Positions 48,440-57,022 of a stretch of DNA of 64,000 nt are shown in pieces. Position numbers and translations under genes: made by a program. Source of the DNA: Methylobacterium sp. WL1 (GTDB lineage Bacteria > Pseudomonadota > Alphaproteobacteria > Rhizobiales > Beijerinckiaceae); NCBI RefSeq assembly GCF_008000895.1, contig NZ_CP042823.1, positions 5,354,501-5,418,500 of the forward strand, in the 5' to 3' direction. How positions within the stretch are numbered: the first letter of the stretch is position 1; the number at the start of each line of letters is the position of its first letter. The notes beneath the pieces were generated by a model, which was not told the DNA's origin, ran no database searches, and saw only the letters and a list, made by a program, of their open reading frames with translations.

Positions 48440-49621
48440 TCAGCGCGGGGTCGCCGTCGGCTTGAAGCTCCACAACTCCGTCGGTAGCGCGATCGGGGCG
48501 CCCTCCTTGTAGAAGGCGGAATCCTGGATGTGCGAGGTCGTGACGTAGACCGTCCCGTCCGGTCCCTGACTGAACGTGTCCGGCCAGCGCAGGCGCGGAT
48601 CCTGGATCAGCGTGGTCACCCCGGACGCCTTGGACGCGAGGTCGCGGACCTTGATGGAATCGTCCTGCGGCGACGTCACGTACATGCGGCTGCCGTCGCG
48701 ATCGATCAGCAGACCGTCGGCCGGCCCGTTCTCCCCCGCGGTGACGACCTTGCCGGCGAGGGTCTTGTCGGCCAGCATCTCCGGCACCAGCGATGCCGTG
48801 ACCCAGCCGGTCAGCGCGTCGGTCGGCAGGCTGTACAGGGTCTTGCCCTTGATCGCCTGCCAGTACAGCGTCTTGCCGTCCGGTGAGAGGGCGATGCCGT
48901 CGGCCGAGAACTCGACGCCGCGCCCGTCCGGCCGCCGCAGGGGCTTGCCGTCATACGTCACGGTCACGGCCGGATCGGGCATGGTCGCGGACACGCCCGC
49001 GAGCAGCCGCTTGGCCTTCCCGGAGTCGATGTCGACCACCACCAGGGCGCCCTCGGCACCGGAATCGGTGAGGTAGGCGGTCTTGCCGTCGGGCGAGATC
49101 CGCACGTCGTTCAGATAGGAGCCCTGCGGGGCCACCGTCTCGTCGAACGCGATCGTCTTGGCGACCGTGTTGGTCTTCAGGTCGATCGCCACGAGCTTCG
49201 GGCCATCCTTGACCACGGCCGCCATCGCGGGGGCGGCGGCATCGACGACCCAGAGCCGGCCCTGCCGGTCGGCGACCACGCTCTGCACGCAGACGAAGTG
49301 GGTTTTCGGGTCGATCTCGCCCTTGCGGGCGTTGCGCCATGAATTCCACGCCTCATCGGGATACGGGACGGGCTTGCCGTCCTTGATCTCCGCCACCGAG
49401 ACCGGCGAATCCTCGGTCCAGCGCGGGAAGTTCACGAAGATCCGGCCGTCCTGCGCCACCGTCACGCCGGTGACCTGATGCTGGAAGTGCGCGACCTGCG
49501 TCAGCGCGGTCGAGCCGGCCGGCGGCGGCGAGGTGGCGGCCACGGGCTCCTGCGCCAGGGCCGGCCCGGCGAGGGTGCAGAGAAGGAGGGGCAGAAGGGT
49601 GTGGGCGGCCGGCATCGTCAT
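48440..49621 (-). CDS. Yellow/major-royal-jelly-like secreted protein
   Basis: A 393-residue secreted six-bladed propeller of the MRJP/yellow family. A signal peptide ends at about residue 23 (LLPLLLCTLAGPALAQ). Typical motifs: QVTGVTVAQDGRIFVNFPRW, VQSVVADRQGRLWVVDAAAP, YLNDVRISPDGKTAYLTDSG and GVEFSADGIALSPDGKTLYW. Bacterial members are often annotated as gluconolactonase-like but activity is rarely shown. Start codons at 49621 and 49615 are both possible. A hairpin separates it from the alcohol dehydrogenase gene upstream. Confidence 0.88.
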   Translation of the reverse strand: MTMPAAHTLLPLLLCTLAGPALAQEPVAATSPPPAGSTALTQVAHFQHQVTGVTVAQDGRIFVNFPRWTEDSPVSVAEIKDGKPVPYPDEAWNSWRNARKGEIDPKTHFVCVQSVVADRQGRLWVVDAAAPAMAAVVKDGPKLVAIDLKTNTVAKTIAFDETVAPQGSYLNDVRISPDGKTAYLTDSGAEGALVVVDIDSGKAKRLLAGVSATMPDPAVTVTYDGKPLRRPDGRGVEFSADGIALSPDGKTLYWQAIKGKTLYSLPTDALTGWVTASLVPEMLADKTLAGKVVTAGENGPADGLLIDRDGSRMYVTSPQDDSIKVRDLASKASGVTTLIQDPRLRWPDTFSQGPDGTVYVTTSHIQDSAFYKEGAPIALPTELWSFKPTATPR

Positions 49622-49655
49622 ACGGGATCGGTCCTAAGAAGCATCGGCGGTCGAA

Positions 49656-49679
49656 GCCCCGGTCCCTGAGGACCGGGGC
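49656..49679 (-). terminator. Hairpin after the zinc alcohol dehydrogenase gene
   Basis: Ten-base perfect stem (GCCCCGGTCC / GGACCGGGGC) with a four-base loop, 34 bases beyond the minus-strand stop at 49713 and before the yellow-like gene. Confidence 0.7.
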
Positions 49680-49712
49680 CGTCTCGATGGCGGGGAACGC
49701 GCCGCGCGCGGG

Positions 49713-50888
49713 TCAGTTCGGGTGGAACACCACCTTCACGCAGCCGTCCTTCTTGTCGCGGAAGGTCTTGTACAGGTCCGGGCCGTCGGCGAGGTTCGTG
49801 GACCGGTGGGTGATCATCGACGTCATGTCGAACTTGCCCTCTTGGATCAGCTTGGTCAGCGTCTCCAAGTAGCGCTTCACGTGGGTCTGGCCGCTCTTGA
49901 GGGTCAGGCCCTTCTGCACGATCGAGCCCATGTTGACCGGCACCGGCCCGCCATAGACGCCCGGCACCGAGACGATGCCGCAGGGGCGCACCGCCTTGAT
50001 CGCCTCGGCCAGCGCGTAGGGCCGCTCCGTGGAAGTCAGCTTTTCCTGGAGGGTCGAGAGCACGCCGGTGAGGCCGCCATGGCCCGCGCTCGCCTCCATG
50101 CCGACGCAGTCGATGACGCCGTCCGCGCCCTGGCCCTTGCTGATCTCCTGGATCCGCTCGAACACGTCCTCGTTCATGAAGTCGATGACGTCGGTGGCGC
50201 CGGATTTCTTCGCGAGGGCGAGGCGCTCGGGCAACGTGTCGATGGCGATGATGCGCCCGGCCCCCATGATCTTGGCCGACTGGATCGCGAACAGGCCGAC
50301 CGGCCCCGCGCCCCAGATCGCGATGGTCTCGCCGCCCTGGATCTCGCAATGCTCGGCGCCCTGCCAGCCGGTGGGCAGGATGTCGGTGAGGAACAGGACC
50401 GACTCGTCGTCCATGCCGTCCGGCACCTTCATGGGCGCCACGTCCGCCATGGGCACGCGCACGTACTCGGCCTGCCCGCCGGCATAGCCGCCGGTGAGGT
50501 GCGAGTATCCGAACAGGCCCGCGGTCGGGTAGCCGAACTGCGCGGCCGCCATCTCGCCGTTGCGGTTCGAGCGTTCGCAGACCGACCAGTTGCCGAGCTT
50601 GCACTGGCGGCAGGCGCCGCAATTGATGTTGAACGGCACGACGATGCGGTCGCCCTTCCTGAACTTGGTGAAGCCCTGGCCGACCTCGACGACCTCGCCC
50701 ATGAACTCGTGGCCCAGCACGTCGCCGGACTTCATGGTCGGCATCTGGCCGTCCATCAGGTGGAGATCCGAGCCGCAGATCGCGCAGCTCGTCACCTTGA
50801 TGATGACGTCGCGGGCATCCTCGATCACCGGGTCCGGCACCGTGTCGCAGCGGATATCGTTCTTGCCGTGCCAGCAGAGTGCCTTCAT
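49713..50888 (-). CDS. Zinc-dependent alcohol dehydrogenase (formaldehyde dehydrogenase-like)
   Basis: A 391-residue medium-chain dehydrogenase of the FDH-like group. The catalytic zinc site is CAICGSDLHLM plus GHEFMG, the structural zinc lobe is CGACRQCKLGNWSVC, and the cofactor loop is IWGAGPVGLFAIQSA. The start at 50888 gives MKALCWHGKNDIRCD, the family N-terminus; the longer frame to 51200 lies antisense to the oxidoreductase gene region. In relatives the substrate ranges from formaldehyde to larger alcohols. The gene is divergent from the old yellow enzyme gene. Confidence 0.93.
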   Translation of the reverse strand: MKALCWHGKNDIRCDTVPDPVIEDARDVIIKVTSCAICGSDLHLMDGQMPTMKSGDVLGHEFMGEVVEVGQGFTKFRKGDRIVVPFNINCGACRQCKLGNWSVCERSNRNGEMAAAQFGYPTAGLFGYSHLTGGYAGGQAEYVRVPMADVAPMKVPDGMDDESVLFLTDILPTGWQGAEHCEIQGGETIAIWGAGPVGLFAIQSAKIMGAGRIIAIDTLPERLALAKKSGATDVIDFMNEDVFERIQEISKGQGADGVIDCVGMEASAGHGGLTGVLSTLQEKLTSTERPYALAEAIKAVRPCGIVSVPGVYGGPVPVNMGSIVQKGLTLKSGQTHVKRYLETLTKLIQEGKFDMTSMITHRSTNLADGPDLYKTFRDKKDGCVKVVFHPN

Positions 50889-51198
50889 CGGGACGGTTCT
50901 CCAGATCGGGGAAATACGGCCGCGCTGTGCGGCCTCGCCAGGGCAAGCGCCCGGCCGTACGGTCAAGTTCCGTTGCGGTGACGCGCAGGGCCGTGCCGCT
51001 AGCGAGCGACCGAGGCGGCCCCCGGAATTCGGTTCCCGCGGCATCCCATGCCTTCGAAGCGCGACCGCGGCCGATTCGATCGATCCTGGCGCGACCGTGG
51101 AACCCCGGACGGGCCTCGACGGGTTATCGGCCATCCCTTCCGAGCCTGGGCGAGCCGTTCCGGCCATCGTCCTTGCGCGATGCCGTGTGCGAGGCCCC

Positions 51199-52311
51199 AT
51201 GCCGAAAAGCCCGATCCTTCAACCCGTCACCATCGGCGACCTGACGCTCAAGAACCGGGTGGTGATGGCACCGCTGACCCGCAGCCGCTCCAACAACGAG
51301 GGCGTGCCGCCGGATTTTGCCGCCGATTATTATGGGCAGCGCGCGAATGCCGGGCTGATCATCTCCGAGGCGACCAACATCTCACCGCAGGGCGTCGGCT
51401 ACGCCTACACGCCGGGGATCTGGTCCGACGCGCAGGTCGAGAGCTGGTCGCGGATCGTGAGGACGATCCACGCCAATGACGGGCGGATCTTCCTGCAGCT
51501 TTGGCACACCGGCCGGATCTCCCATCCCGACCTGCAGCCGGGCGGCGCATTGCCGGTCTCGGCCTCCGCGATCAAGCCCGAGGGGACCGCGTTCACCCAG
51601 GACGGCATGAAGCCCCACGAGACGCCGCGGGCGCTGGAGACCGACGAGATCCCCGGGATCGTCGCCGATTACCGACGGGCCGCGGAGAACGCCAAGCGGG
51701 CCGGCTTCGACGGCGTCGAGATCCACTCGGCCAACAATTACCTGCTGGAGCAGTTCGTCCGCGATTCCACCAACAAGCGCACCGACCGGTACGGCGGGTC
51801 GATTGAGAACCGCTTGCGCTTTCCCCTGGAGGTGGTCCGGGCGGTCACCGAGGTCTGGGGCGGCGGCGCCCGCGTCGGCATCCGGCTCTCGCCCGCCACC
51901 ACGCAGCCCGGCGAGACGCCGCTCGATTCCGACCCGCACGCCACCTACGGCGCCTATGTCGACGCGCTGAACGGCTTCGGGCTGCTCTACGTCCACACGA
52001 TCGAGGGCGTGACCCAGCAGACCCGCGATGTTCCGGACGGGATCGACTTCCTCGATCTGCGCCGCCGATTCAAGGGCGCGTATATCGGCAACAACCAGCT
52101 GACCCTCGACCTCGCGGAGACCGAGCTGGCGGAAGGCCGGGCCGACCTGTTCAGCTTCGGCCGGCCCTACATCGCGAACCCGGACCTCGTCGAACGGCTC
52201 GCCAGCGGCGCACCGCTGGCGGAGGCGCCGAAGCCCTACTGGTACGGCGGTGGCGCCAACGGCTACTCCGACTGGCCCGGCATGAACGGTCCAGTCCCGG
52301 TCCGACGCTGA
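51199..52311 (+). CDS. Alkene reductase, old yellow enzyme family (NemA-like)
   Basis: FMN-dependent reductase of activated C=C bonds and nitro compounds. 370 residues: LKNRVVMAPLTRSRSNNEGV near the start, SEATNISPQGVGYAYTPGIW, VEIHSANNYLLEQFVRDSTN with the catalytic His/Asn pair (HSAN here, HGAN or HAAN in most relatives) and RYGGSIENRLRFPLEV. The C-terminal FGRPYIANPDL binds the FMN phosphate. ATG 51199 was chosen behind GAGG. Together with the divergent dehydrogenase it may serve electrophile detoxification. Confidence 0.95.
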   Translation: MPKSPILQPVTIGDLTLKNRVVMAPLTRSRSNNEGVPPDFAADYYGQRANAGLIISEATNISPQGVGYAYTPGIWSDAQVESWSRIVRTIHANDGRIFLQLWHTGRISHPDLQPGGALPVSASAIKPEGTAFTQDGMKPHETPRALETDEIPGIVADYRRAAENAKRAGFDGVEIHSANNYLLEQFVRDSTNKRTDRYGGSIENRLRFPLEVVRAVTEVWGGGARVGIRLSPATTQPGETPLDSDPHATYGAYVDALNGFGLLYVHTIEGVTQQTRDVPDGIDFLDLRRRFKGAYIGNNQLTLDLAETELAEGRADLFSFGRPYIANPDLVERLASGAPLAEAPKPYWYGGGANGYSDWPGMNGPVPVRR

Positions 52312-52334
52312 TCGGACGGGATCGACGGCTCCTC

Positions 52335-52352
52335 CGTCCCAGCAGGGACGGG
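52335..52352. terminator. Hairpin after the old yellow enzyme gene
   Basis: CCGTCCC-AGCA-GGGACGG, 23 bases beyond the stop codon, followed by a G-run rather than T-run on the plus strand. Confidence 0.55.
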
Positions 52353-52369
52353 GGCCGGAACCTGTGAAT

Positions 52370-52385
52370 GTTTCACGGGAAACAT
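52370..52385. promoter_or_regulatory. parS-like 16-mer (candidate ParB site)
   Basis: TGTTTCACGGGAAACA differs at one position from the palindromic ParB site TGTTTCACGTGAAACA. The palindrome extends three bases either side (52367-52388), so it can also be a nine-base stem with an ACGG loop. It lies between convergent genes. ParB binding is untested and a terminator is the alternative. Confidence 0.45.
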
Positions 52386-52439
52386 TCCGGCGTTTCCCGT
52401 TTCGTAACCCATCCGGAATCCGGCGGGGGTGACGGGCTC

Positions 52440-53693
52440 TCAGACGATCCCGTCGATCCCGATCCCGAGCTGCTCCGGCCCGCGCAGCGACGCGCCAGGC
52501 CGGTAGGGCGGCGGGTCGCGCAGCAGGCGGGGCGCCACGAGGCGGCGGCTCAACGCCACCAGGGCGATCTCGGCCTCGATCCGGGCGAGCGGTGCGCCGA
52601 TGCAGTAGTGCAGGCCGCCGCCGAAGCCGAAATGCTGGATGTCCACTCGGTCCGGATCGAACCGGTCGGGGTCGGAGAACCGTTCCGGGTCGCGGTTCCC
52701 CGCGGCGAACAGCAGGATCACCGGGGCGCCCTTCGGGATCGTCTCGCCGGCCATGGTGATCGAACCCAGCGCCTTGCGGGTCCGAAAATGCACCGGCGGT
52801 TCGTAGCGCAGCACCTCCTCGATCACCTGCGGCGCCAGCTCCGGGTCGGCGCGCAGGCGCTCGAGTTCGCCCGGGTGGCGCAGCAGGGTGAGCATCGCGT
52901 TGGTGATGAGGTTCACGGTGGTCTCGTGGCCCGCGACCAGGAGCAGGACCGCGGTGGCGATCAGGTCGAAGTCGCTGAGCTGCTTCCGGCCATCCGGACC
53001 GGGGGCGGCCAGCCCGCTGAGCATGTCGTCGGCCGGGCGCCGGCGCTTCTCGCGGATGAGGGCGCGCATGTAGGCGGCGATCGCGTCGAAGGCCCCAACG
53101 ATCTGACGGCGGGTTTCGGCGTCGTGGTGGGCATCCGGTTCCACTGCGGTGGCGAGCTGCGTCGCCCAGACCTGGAAGCGCGGCTCGTCCGCCTCGGGGA
53201 CGCCGAGCAGTTCGCAGATCACCGTGACGGGCAACGGGTACGACAGGTCGCTCACCAGGCAGATCTCGGAGCGCCCCCGGCAGGCGTCGATGAGCTGATC
53301 GACCTCGCGGGCGATCCGGTCGCGCAGGCCGAGCACCCGGGTGATGGAGAACTCGCGCATGACCAGACTGCGCAGGCGGTCGTGGTCCGGCGGGTCGCGG
53401 AAGATCAGCGGCCGGTGGGTCGCGGTGATGCGGTTCTTGATCGGGTTGAGGATGAGGTCCTTGAGCGGGTTGCCGGTGCGCGGCCGGCGGGGTGGCGGCA
53501 GGTCCTCCGAGCTGAGGCGCGGATCGAAGATCAGCCCGCGGATCGCCGCGTGGCCGCTCACCACGTAGCTGCCGTCCGGCTGGCGCCAGACCGGGCGCTG
53601 CCGCAGCCGCGCATAGAGCGGGTAGGGATCGGCCCGGTTGGCCGGGTCCGTCACGGCGGCGAACAGGGCCTCGTCGGACATCGGGTCAGCCAT
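52440..53693 (-). CDS. Cytochrome P450
   Basis: A 417-residue soluble bacterial P450 monooxygenase. Landmarks: the I-helix LLLVAGHETTVNLITNAM, the K-helix ExxR in EEVLRYEPPVHFRT, and the heme loop FGFGGGLHYCIGAPLARIEA with the thiolate Cys. LIFRDPPDHDRLRSLVMREF is the usual C-helix region. Substrate is unknown. The ATG at 53693 overlaps the end of the reductase gene by 8 bases. It is the last gene of a four-gene operon containing its likely electron donors and a glycosyltransferase. Confidence 0.96.
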   Translation of the reverse strand: MADPMSDEALFAAVTDPANRADPYPLYARLRQRPVWRQPDGSYVVSGHAAIRGLIFDPRLSSEDLPPPRRPRTGNPLKDLILNPIKNRITATHRPLIFRDPPDHDRLRSLVMREFSITRVLGLRDRIAREVDQLIDACRGRSEICLVSDLSYPLPVTVICELLGVPEADEPRFQVWATQLATAVEPDAHHDAETRRQIVGAFDAIAAYMRALIREKRRRPADDMLSGLAAPGPDGRKQLSDFDLIATAVLLLVAGHETTVNLITNAMLTLLRHPGELERLRADPELAPQVIEEVLRYEPPVHFRTRKALGSITMAGETIPKGAPVILLFAAGNRDPERFSDPDRFDPDRVDIQHFGFGGGLHYCIGAPLARIEAEIALVALSRRLVAPRLLRDPPPYRPGASLRGPEQLGIGIDGIV

Positions 53694-54993
53694 GGGCGGC
53701 CTCGGCGGAAGGACGCGCCGGCGGGAAGCCCGGCGCTGCGGTCTCGATCCGGGGCTGGTCCGTGGCGTCGAGGATCGGGGGGAAGGCGGCGCCCGCCTCG
53801 ATCGCCTCGGCATAGGCGGGCAGCCACCGGGCCTGGTCGAACGAGACCGCCGCGATGCTGCGCCCGGCCCGGCCGTAGACCGCGAGGAAGCGCCGGGACG
53901 CGCGCGTTCCCTGCACCACCGCGACGGCGTCGGCGCCCTCGGTGAGACCCACGGCCTTGATGTTGATCCCGAACTGGCTGGACCAATAGGCCGGAAGATG
54001 CACGTAGGCGCGCTGATCGTCCGGGGCGGCCAGCATGTTGCGGGCGGCGTGGGCCGCCTGCTCGACGGCGTTGCCCCAATGCTCCACCGAGACCAGCCGG
54101 TCGCCGTAGAGCCGGATCGGCCAACGGGCTACGTCACCGGCCGCGTAGATGTCGGGGCAGGGCACTCCGTCCGTGTCCAGGACCCGGCAGGCCGCGTCGC
54201 AGGTGACGCCGCCGGGATCCGCCGTCAGGCCGGCGCCCCGGAGCCAGCCGGTGGCGCGGGTCGCGCCCAGAGCGGCGATCACGAGGTCGGCCTCCACGGT
54301 GCCGCCGTCCGCGAGGCGGGCCCGGGCGACCCGGCCGGCCGCGTCGCCCTCGAATCGCAGTACCTGGGCGCCGGGGCGGAACACCGCACCGGACTCGCGC
54401 AGGCGCGCGGCGATCACGCCGCCGACCCAGGTTCCGAGAGACCGGGCCAACGGGGCCGGGTTGGGATCGACCAGGGTCACCGGCAGGCCGAGGTCGCGCA
54501 GGCAGGAGGCCGCCTCGCAGCCGATCAGCCCGCCCCCGACGATGAGGACTCGGCGAGGCCCGGCCAGGAGGTCCGCCCGGAGGGATGCGGCGTCGTCACG
54601 GCCGCGCAGGGTATGGATGCCGGCGAGCCCGCCGCCGGTCTCGGCCGGCCAGGGACGGGACTCGGCCCCGGTGGCGATCAGCAGTTTTTGATAAGCCAGC
54701 TCCGTACCGTCCGCGAGGCGGAGTGTGCGAGCCTTCCGGTCGAGGGACACGGCCGCGTTCCCCAGCCGCCAGCGGGCGCGCAGGCGCGTGCGCTCCGGCA
54801 GCCGGCTCGCCTCCGGCCTCAGCTCTCCCGCCAGCACGTGCTTCGACAGGGGTGGACGATCGTAGGGCCGATACGGCTCGGCTCCCACCAGGGTCAGCGG
54901 CCCGTCATAGGAGCCGTGCCGCAGGGCCTCGGCGGCGCGCAGGCCCGCCAGCGAGGCGCCGATCACCACGATACCGGCGGGCTCGGCGGTCAC
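53686..54993 (-). CDS. FAD-dependent NAD(P)H:ferredoxin reductase
   Basis: Carries electrons from NAD(P)H to the adjacent ferredoxin. 435 residues of the pyridine nucleotide-disulphide oxidoreductase family (putidaredoxin reductase type): FAD loop VVIGASLAGLRAAEALR, NAD(P) loop VLIVGGGLIGCEAASCL, the FAD-binding GDVARWP in DIYAAGDVARWPIRLYGDRL, and the reductase C-terminal domain (WSSQFGINIKAVGLTEGADA). Its ATG overlaps the ferredoxin stop by four bases (ATGA). Confidence 0.95.
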   Translation of the reverse strand: MTAEPAGIVVIGASLAGLRAAEALRHGSYDGPLTLVGAEPYRPYDRPPLSKHVLAGELRPEASRLPERTRLRARWRLGNAAVSLDRKARTLRLADGTELAYQKLLIATGAESRPWPAETGGGLAGIHTLRGRDDAASLRADLLAGPRRVLIVGGGLIGCEAASCLRDLGLPVTLVDPNPAPLARSLGTWVGGVIAARLRESGAVFRPGAQVLRFEGDAAGRVARARLADGGTVEADLVIAALGATRATGWLRGAGLTADPGGVTCDAACRVLDTDGVPCPDIYAAGDVARWPIRLYGDRLVSVEHWGNAVEQAAHAARNMLAAPDDQRAYVHLPAYWSSQFGINIKAVGLTEGADAVAVVQGTRASRRFLAVYGRAGRSIAAVSFDQARWLPAYAEAIEAGAAFPPILDATDQPRIETAAPGFPPARPSAEAAHG

Positions 54994-55229
54994 GGCAGAT
55001 CTCCGTCATCCGGCCCGGCTTGCAGGCTGATGGCGCGAACCGGGCAGGCCTGGACGGCGCGCTCGATCGCGCCACGCCGCTCGGCCGGCGGGGCCGGATC
55101 GTAGAACAGGATCTCGTGGCCCCGGATCGCGAAGGCGTCCGGGGCCGTGTAGCAGCATTGGGCGTAGCCCTGGCAACGGTTGAGGTCGACCACGACCCGC
55201 AGCGCCGGATGATCGGTCGCCGGCTTCAC
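54990..55229 (-). CDS. Small ferredoxin of the P450-partner type
   Basis: A 79-residue ferredoxin. Cluster ligands visible are C19, C25 and C62 (CQGYAQC ... ACP); the second position of the motif, Cys in ordinary [4Fe-4S] ferredoxins, is Y22. Three-Cys ferredoxins with a varied residue here partner P450s in actinobacteria. C26 adjoins C25. It starts at GTG 55229, whose GTGA overlaps the glycosyltransferase stop, and its own stop overlaps the reductase start, so all are translationally coupled. Cluster type ([3Fe-4S] or [4Fe-4S]) is inference. Confidence 0.92.
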   Translation of the reverse strand: MKPATDHPALRVVVDLNRCQGYAQCCYTAPDAFAIRGHEILFYDPAPPAERRGAIERAVQACPVRAISLQAGPDDGDLP

Positions 55230-56551
55230 GCCGACCTCGCCATCGGGACGGCCGTGCCGCTGTTGTGTGCCGGGCCGGAGCGGACCAGCGCGTCGATGGC
55301 CCCCAGGATGCCGGCCATGGCGTCCCGCGCCGCGAAGGCCTCCTGCAGGGCCATGGCCCGCTGCCGGAAGCCGGGCTCGCCGAGCACCCGCGCCACGGCG
55401 TCCCTCAGGGCGTCGACCCCCGGCGCGTTGGTGGCGAGGTTGAGGCCGACCCCGGACCAGCCGATCCGGGCGTTCACCTCCGCCTTGTCCTCGGTCAGGC
55501 CCGCCGAGACGATCGGCACGCCATTCGAGAGCGCCTGCGAGACGCTGCCGTAGCCGCCATTCGTGACGAGCACGCTCACCCGCGGCAGCAGCTCCCGGAA
55601 CGGCAGGAACCGCGCGACCCGCGTGTTGGCCGGGATCGGCCCGCGCAGCGCCTCGACCGGGCGGCCGCCCGTGGTGGCGAGGACCAGAAGGTCGTCCCGG
55701 TCGGCGAGGGCGGCCAGGGTCGGCTCGACCAGCGCGCCGAAATCGGCGTTGGCGAGGGTGCCCTGGGTGACCAGCACCACGGGCTTGTTGTCGGCGTTGG
55801 CCCGTTCCAGCTCCGGCCACCAATCCGGCAGGGGCGCCGGCGGGGCCGGGGGCTGGAGCAGGCCGATGAAGCGGACGCCCGGCGGCAGCGTGCCGTAATC
55901 GTACTCGAAGCCCGGCACGGTCGGCTGGAGGAACAGGTCGGGCAGGACCACCACCGCGTGCGGCAGGGACGCCGGCAGCGGCGCCGCGCCCAGCCGCGCG
56001 AGCTGCGCGTCCGCGTAGGCCCGGACCGGGTTGGCGAAGGCGGCATCCATGCCCGCCTTCAGGGCGGCGTAGCGGGCGAGTTCGGACGGGTCGCGGGCGG
56101 GCGGCAGGCCCAGGCCGATCGGAGCGTGGTCGGGCCGCTCGAGGAACAGGAAACTGATGTTGGCGGTGACGATCGGCGGGCGCGGCGCCCTGTCGAGGAG
56201 CAGCGGCAGCACGCCGAGGAACATGCTGCCGGCCACGATCACGTCCGGCGCATCCTCGGCGATCTGGGCCCGCAGGGCGGCCGTCTGGACCGGCATGGGA
56301 TCGATGAAGCGCCGCTGGAACTCGCTCCGGAACCGCTCCGGGCCAGGGGGCAGCGTCGTCTCCAGGAAGCCGGCGGAATCGTTGTCCGCGTAGGGCGCGA
56401 AGCCCAGGCCCGCCGCCTCGACCTTCGCCCGGAAGACCGGGTCGGTCAGCACCCGCACGGTGTCGCCCCGGGCGGCCGCGGCGCGGCCGATGGCGAGCAG
56501 CGGGTTCACGTGGCCGGTGAGCGGCGTGGCGGCAATCAGGATCTTCATCAC
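55226..56551 (-). CDS. GT1-family (MGT/UGT-type) glycosyltransferase
   Basis: A 441-residue GT-B enzyme that moves sugar from a nucleotide sugar onto small lipophilic acceptors. It starts MKILIAATPLTGHVNPLLAI, in which H14 is the usual catalytic base. The donor-side domain has VVLVTQGTLANADFGALVEP, LLVLATTGG, RVSVLVTNGGYGSVSQALSN (donor-binding region) and NGVPIVSAGLTEDKAEVNAR. AGGAGG precedes the tandem ATGs at 56551 and 56548. It leads a four-gene operon with ferredoxin, reductase and P450, so oxygenation and glycosylation of the same molecule is likely. Confidence 0.92.
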   Translation of the reverse strand: MMKILIAATPLTGHVNPLLAIGRAAAARGDTVRVLTDPVFRAKVEAAGLGFAPYADNDSAGFLETTLPPGPERFRSEFQRRFIDPMPVQTAALRAQIAEDAPDVIVAGSMFLGVLPLLLDRAPRPPIVTANISFLFLERPDHAPIGLGLPPARDPSELARYAALKAGMDAAFANPVRAYADAQLARLGAAPLPASLPHAVVVLPDLFLQPTVPGFEYDYGTLPPGVRFIGLLQPPAPPAPLPDWWPELERANADNKPVVLVTQGTLANADFGALVEPTLAALADRDDLLVLATTGGRPVEALRGPIPANTRVARFLPFRELLPRVSVLVTNGGYGSVSQALSNGVPIVSAGLTEDKAEVNARIGWSGVGLNLATNAPGVDALRDAVARVLGEPGFRQRAMALQEAFAARDAMAGILGAIDALVRSGPAHNSGTAVPMARSA

Positions 56552-57022
56552 GGCCTCCTCGGGCGACGCCGGCCATGCCCGCGCGCCCTGTCGATCTCGG
56601 CGTCCCGCATGCGGACGCCGAAGGCGCGGCTCGGCCCGCTCCCTCTGTCAGGGAGAATCGTCGACGGACGGGCCGAGTTACCGGTACAGATCCGGGTTCG
56701 TGCGGCAACGCACAAATCCTGCCACCGTGAAATTTCGCGAAGACTGTCACTGCCTCCGAGCGGAGCTTGCGAAGGTCTTATTCACGCGATTGCTTGCGCC
56801 GGTTCAAGCCGCGCATCCGCCGACACTGCTCGCAGGCACGCCCTCGAAAGTAGTAGTGGCTATTGCGGGCTTAATAAGTAGATAGCCACCCTTGACCGCG
56901 CTCGTTTGCGCCAGTCATATCCTCAAATACTGATATAACAAAATATTGGTTAATACCCTAAGGTTCGTTATTCATTTCGATGGCGAGGCGACGGGGCTGA
57001 TGCGAGCTGAGGGGAGCGGCAG
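56552..57022. other. Divergent control region between the P450 operon and the exosortase cassette
   Basis: About 470 bases. The left part stays GC-rich; the stretch from 56860 to 56990 is AT-rich (CTCAAATACTGATATAACAA, AATATTGGTTAATACC). It must carry promoters for both directions. No gene is supported. Confidence 0.55.
56892..56920 (+). promoter_or_regulatory. Candidate promoter of the exosortase cassette
   Basis: TTGACC at 56892-56897 and TCATAT at 56915-56920 with a 17-base spacer, followed by a leader of about 95 bases before the first start codon at 57023. Confidence 0.5.
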
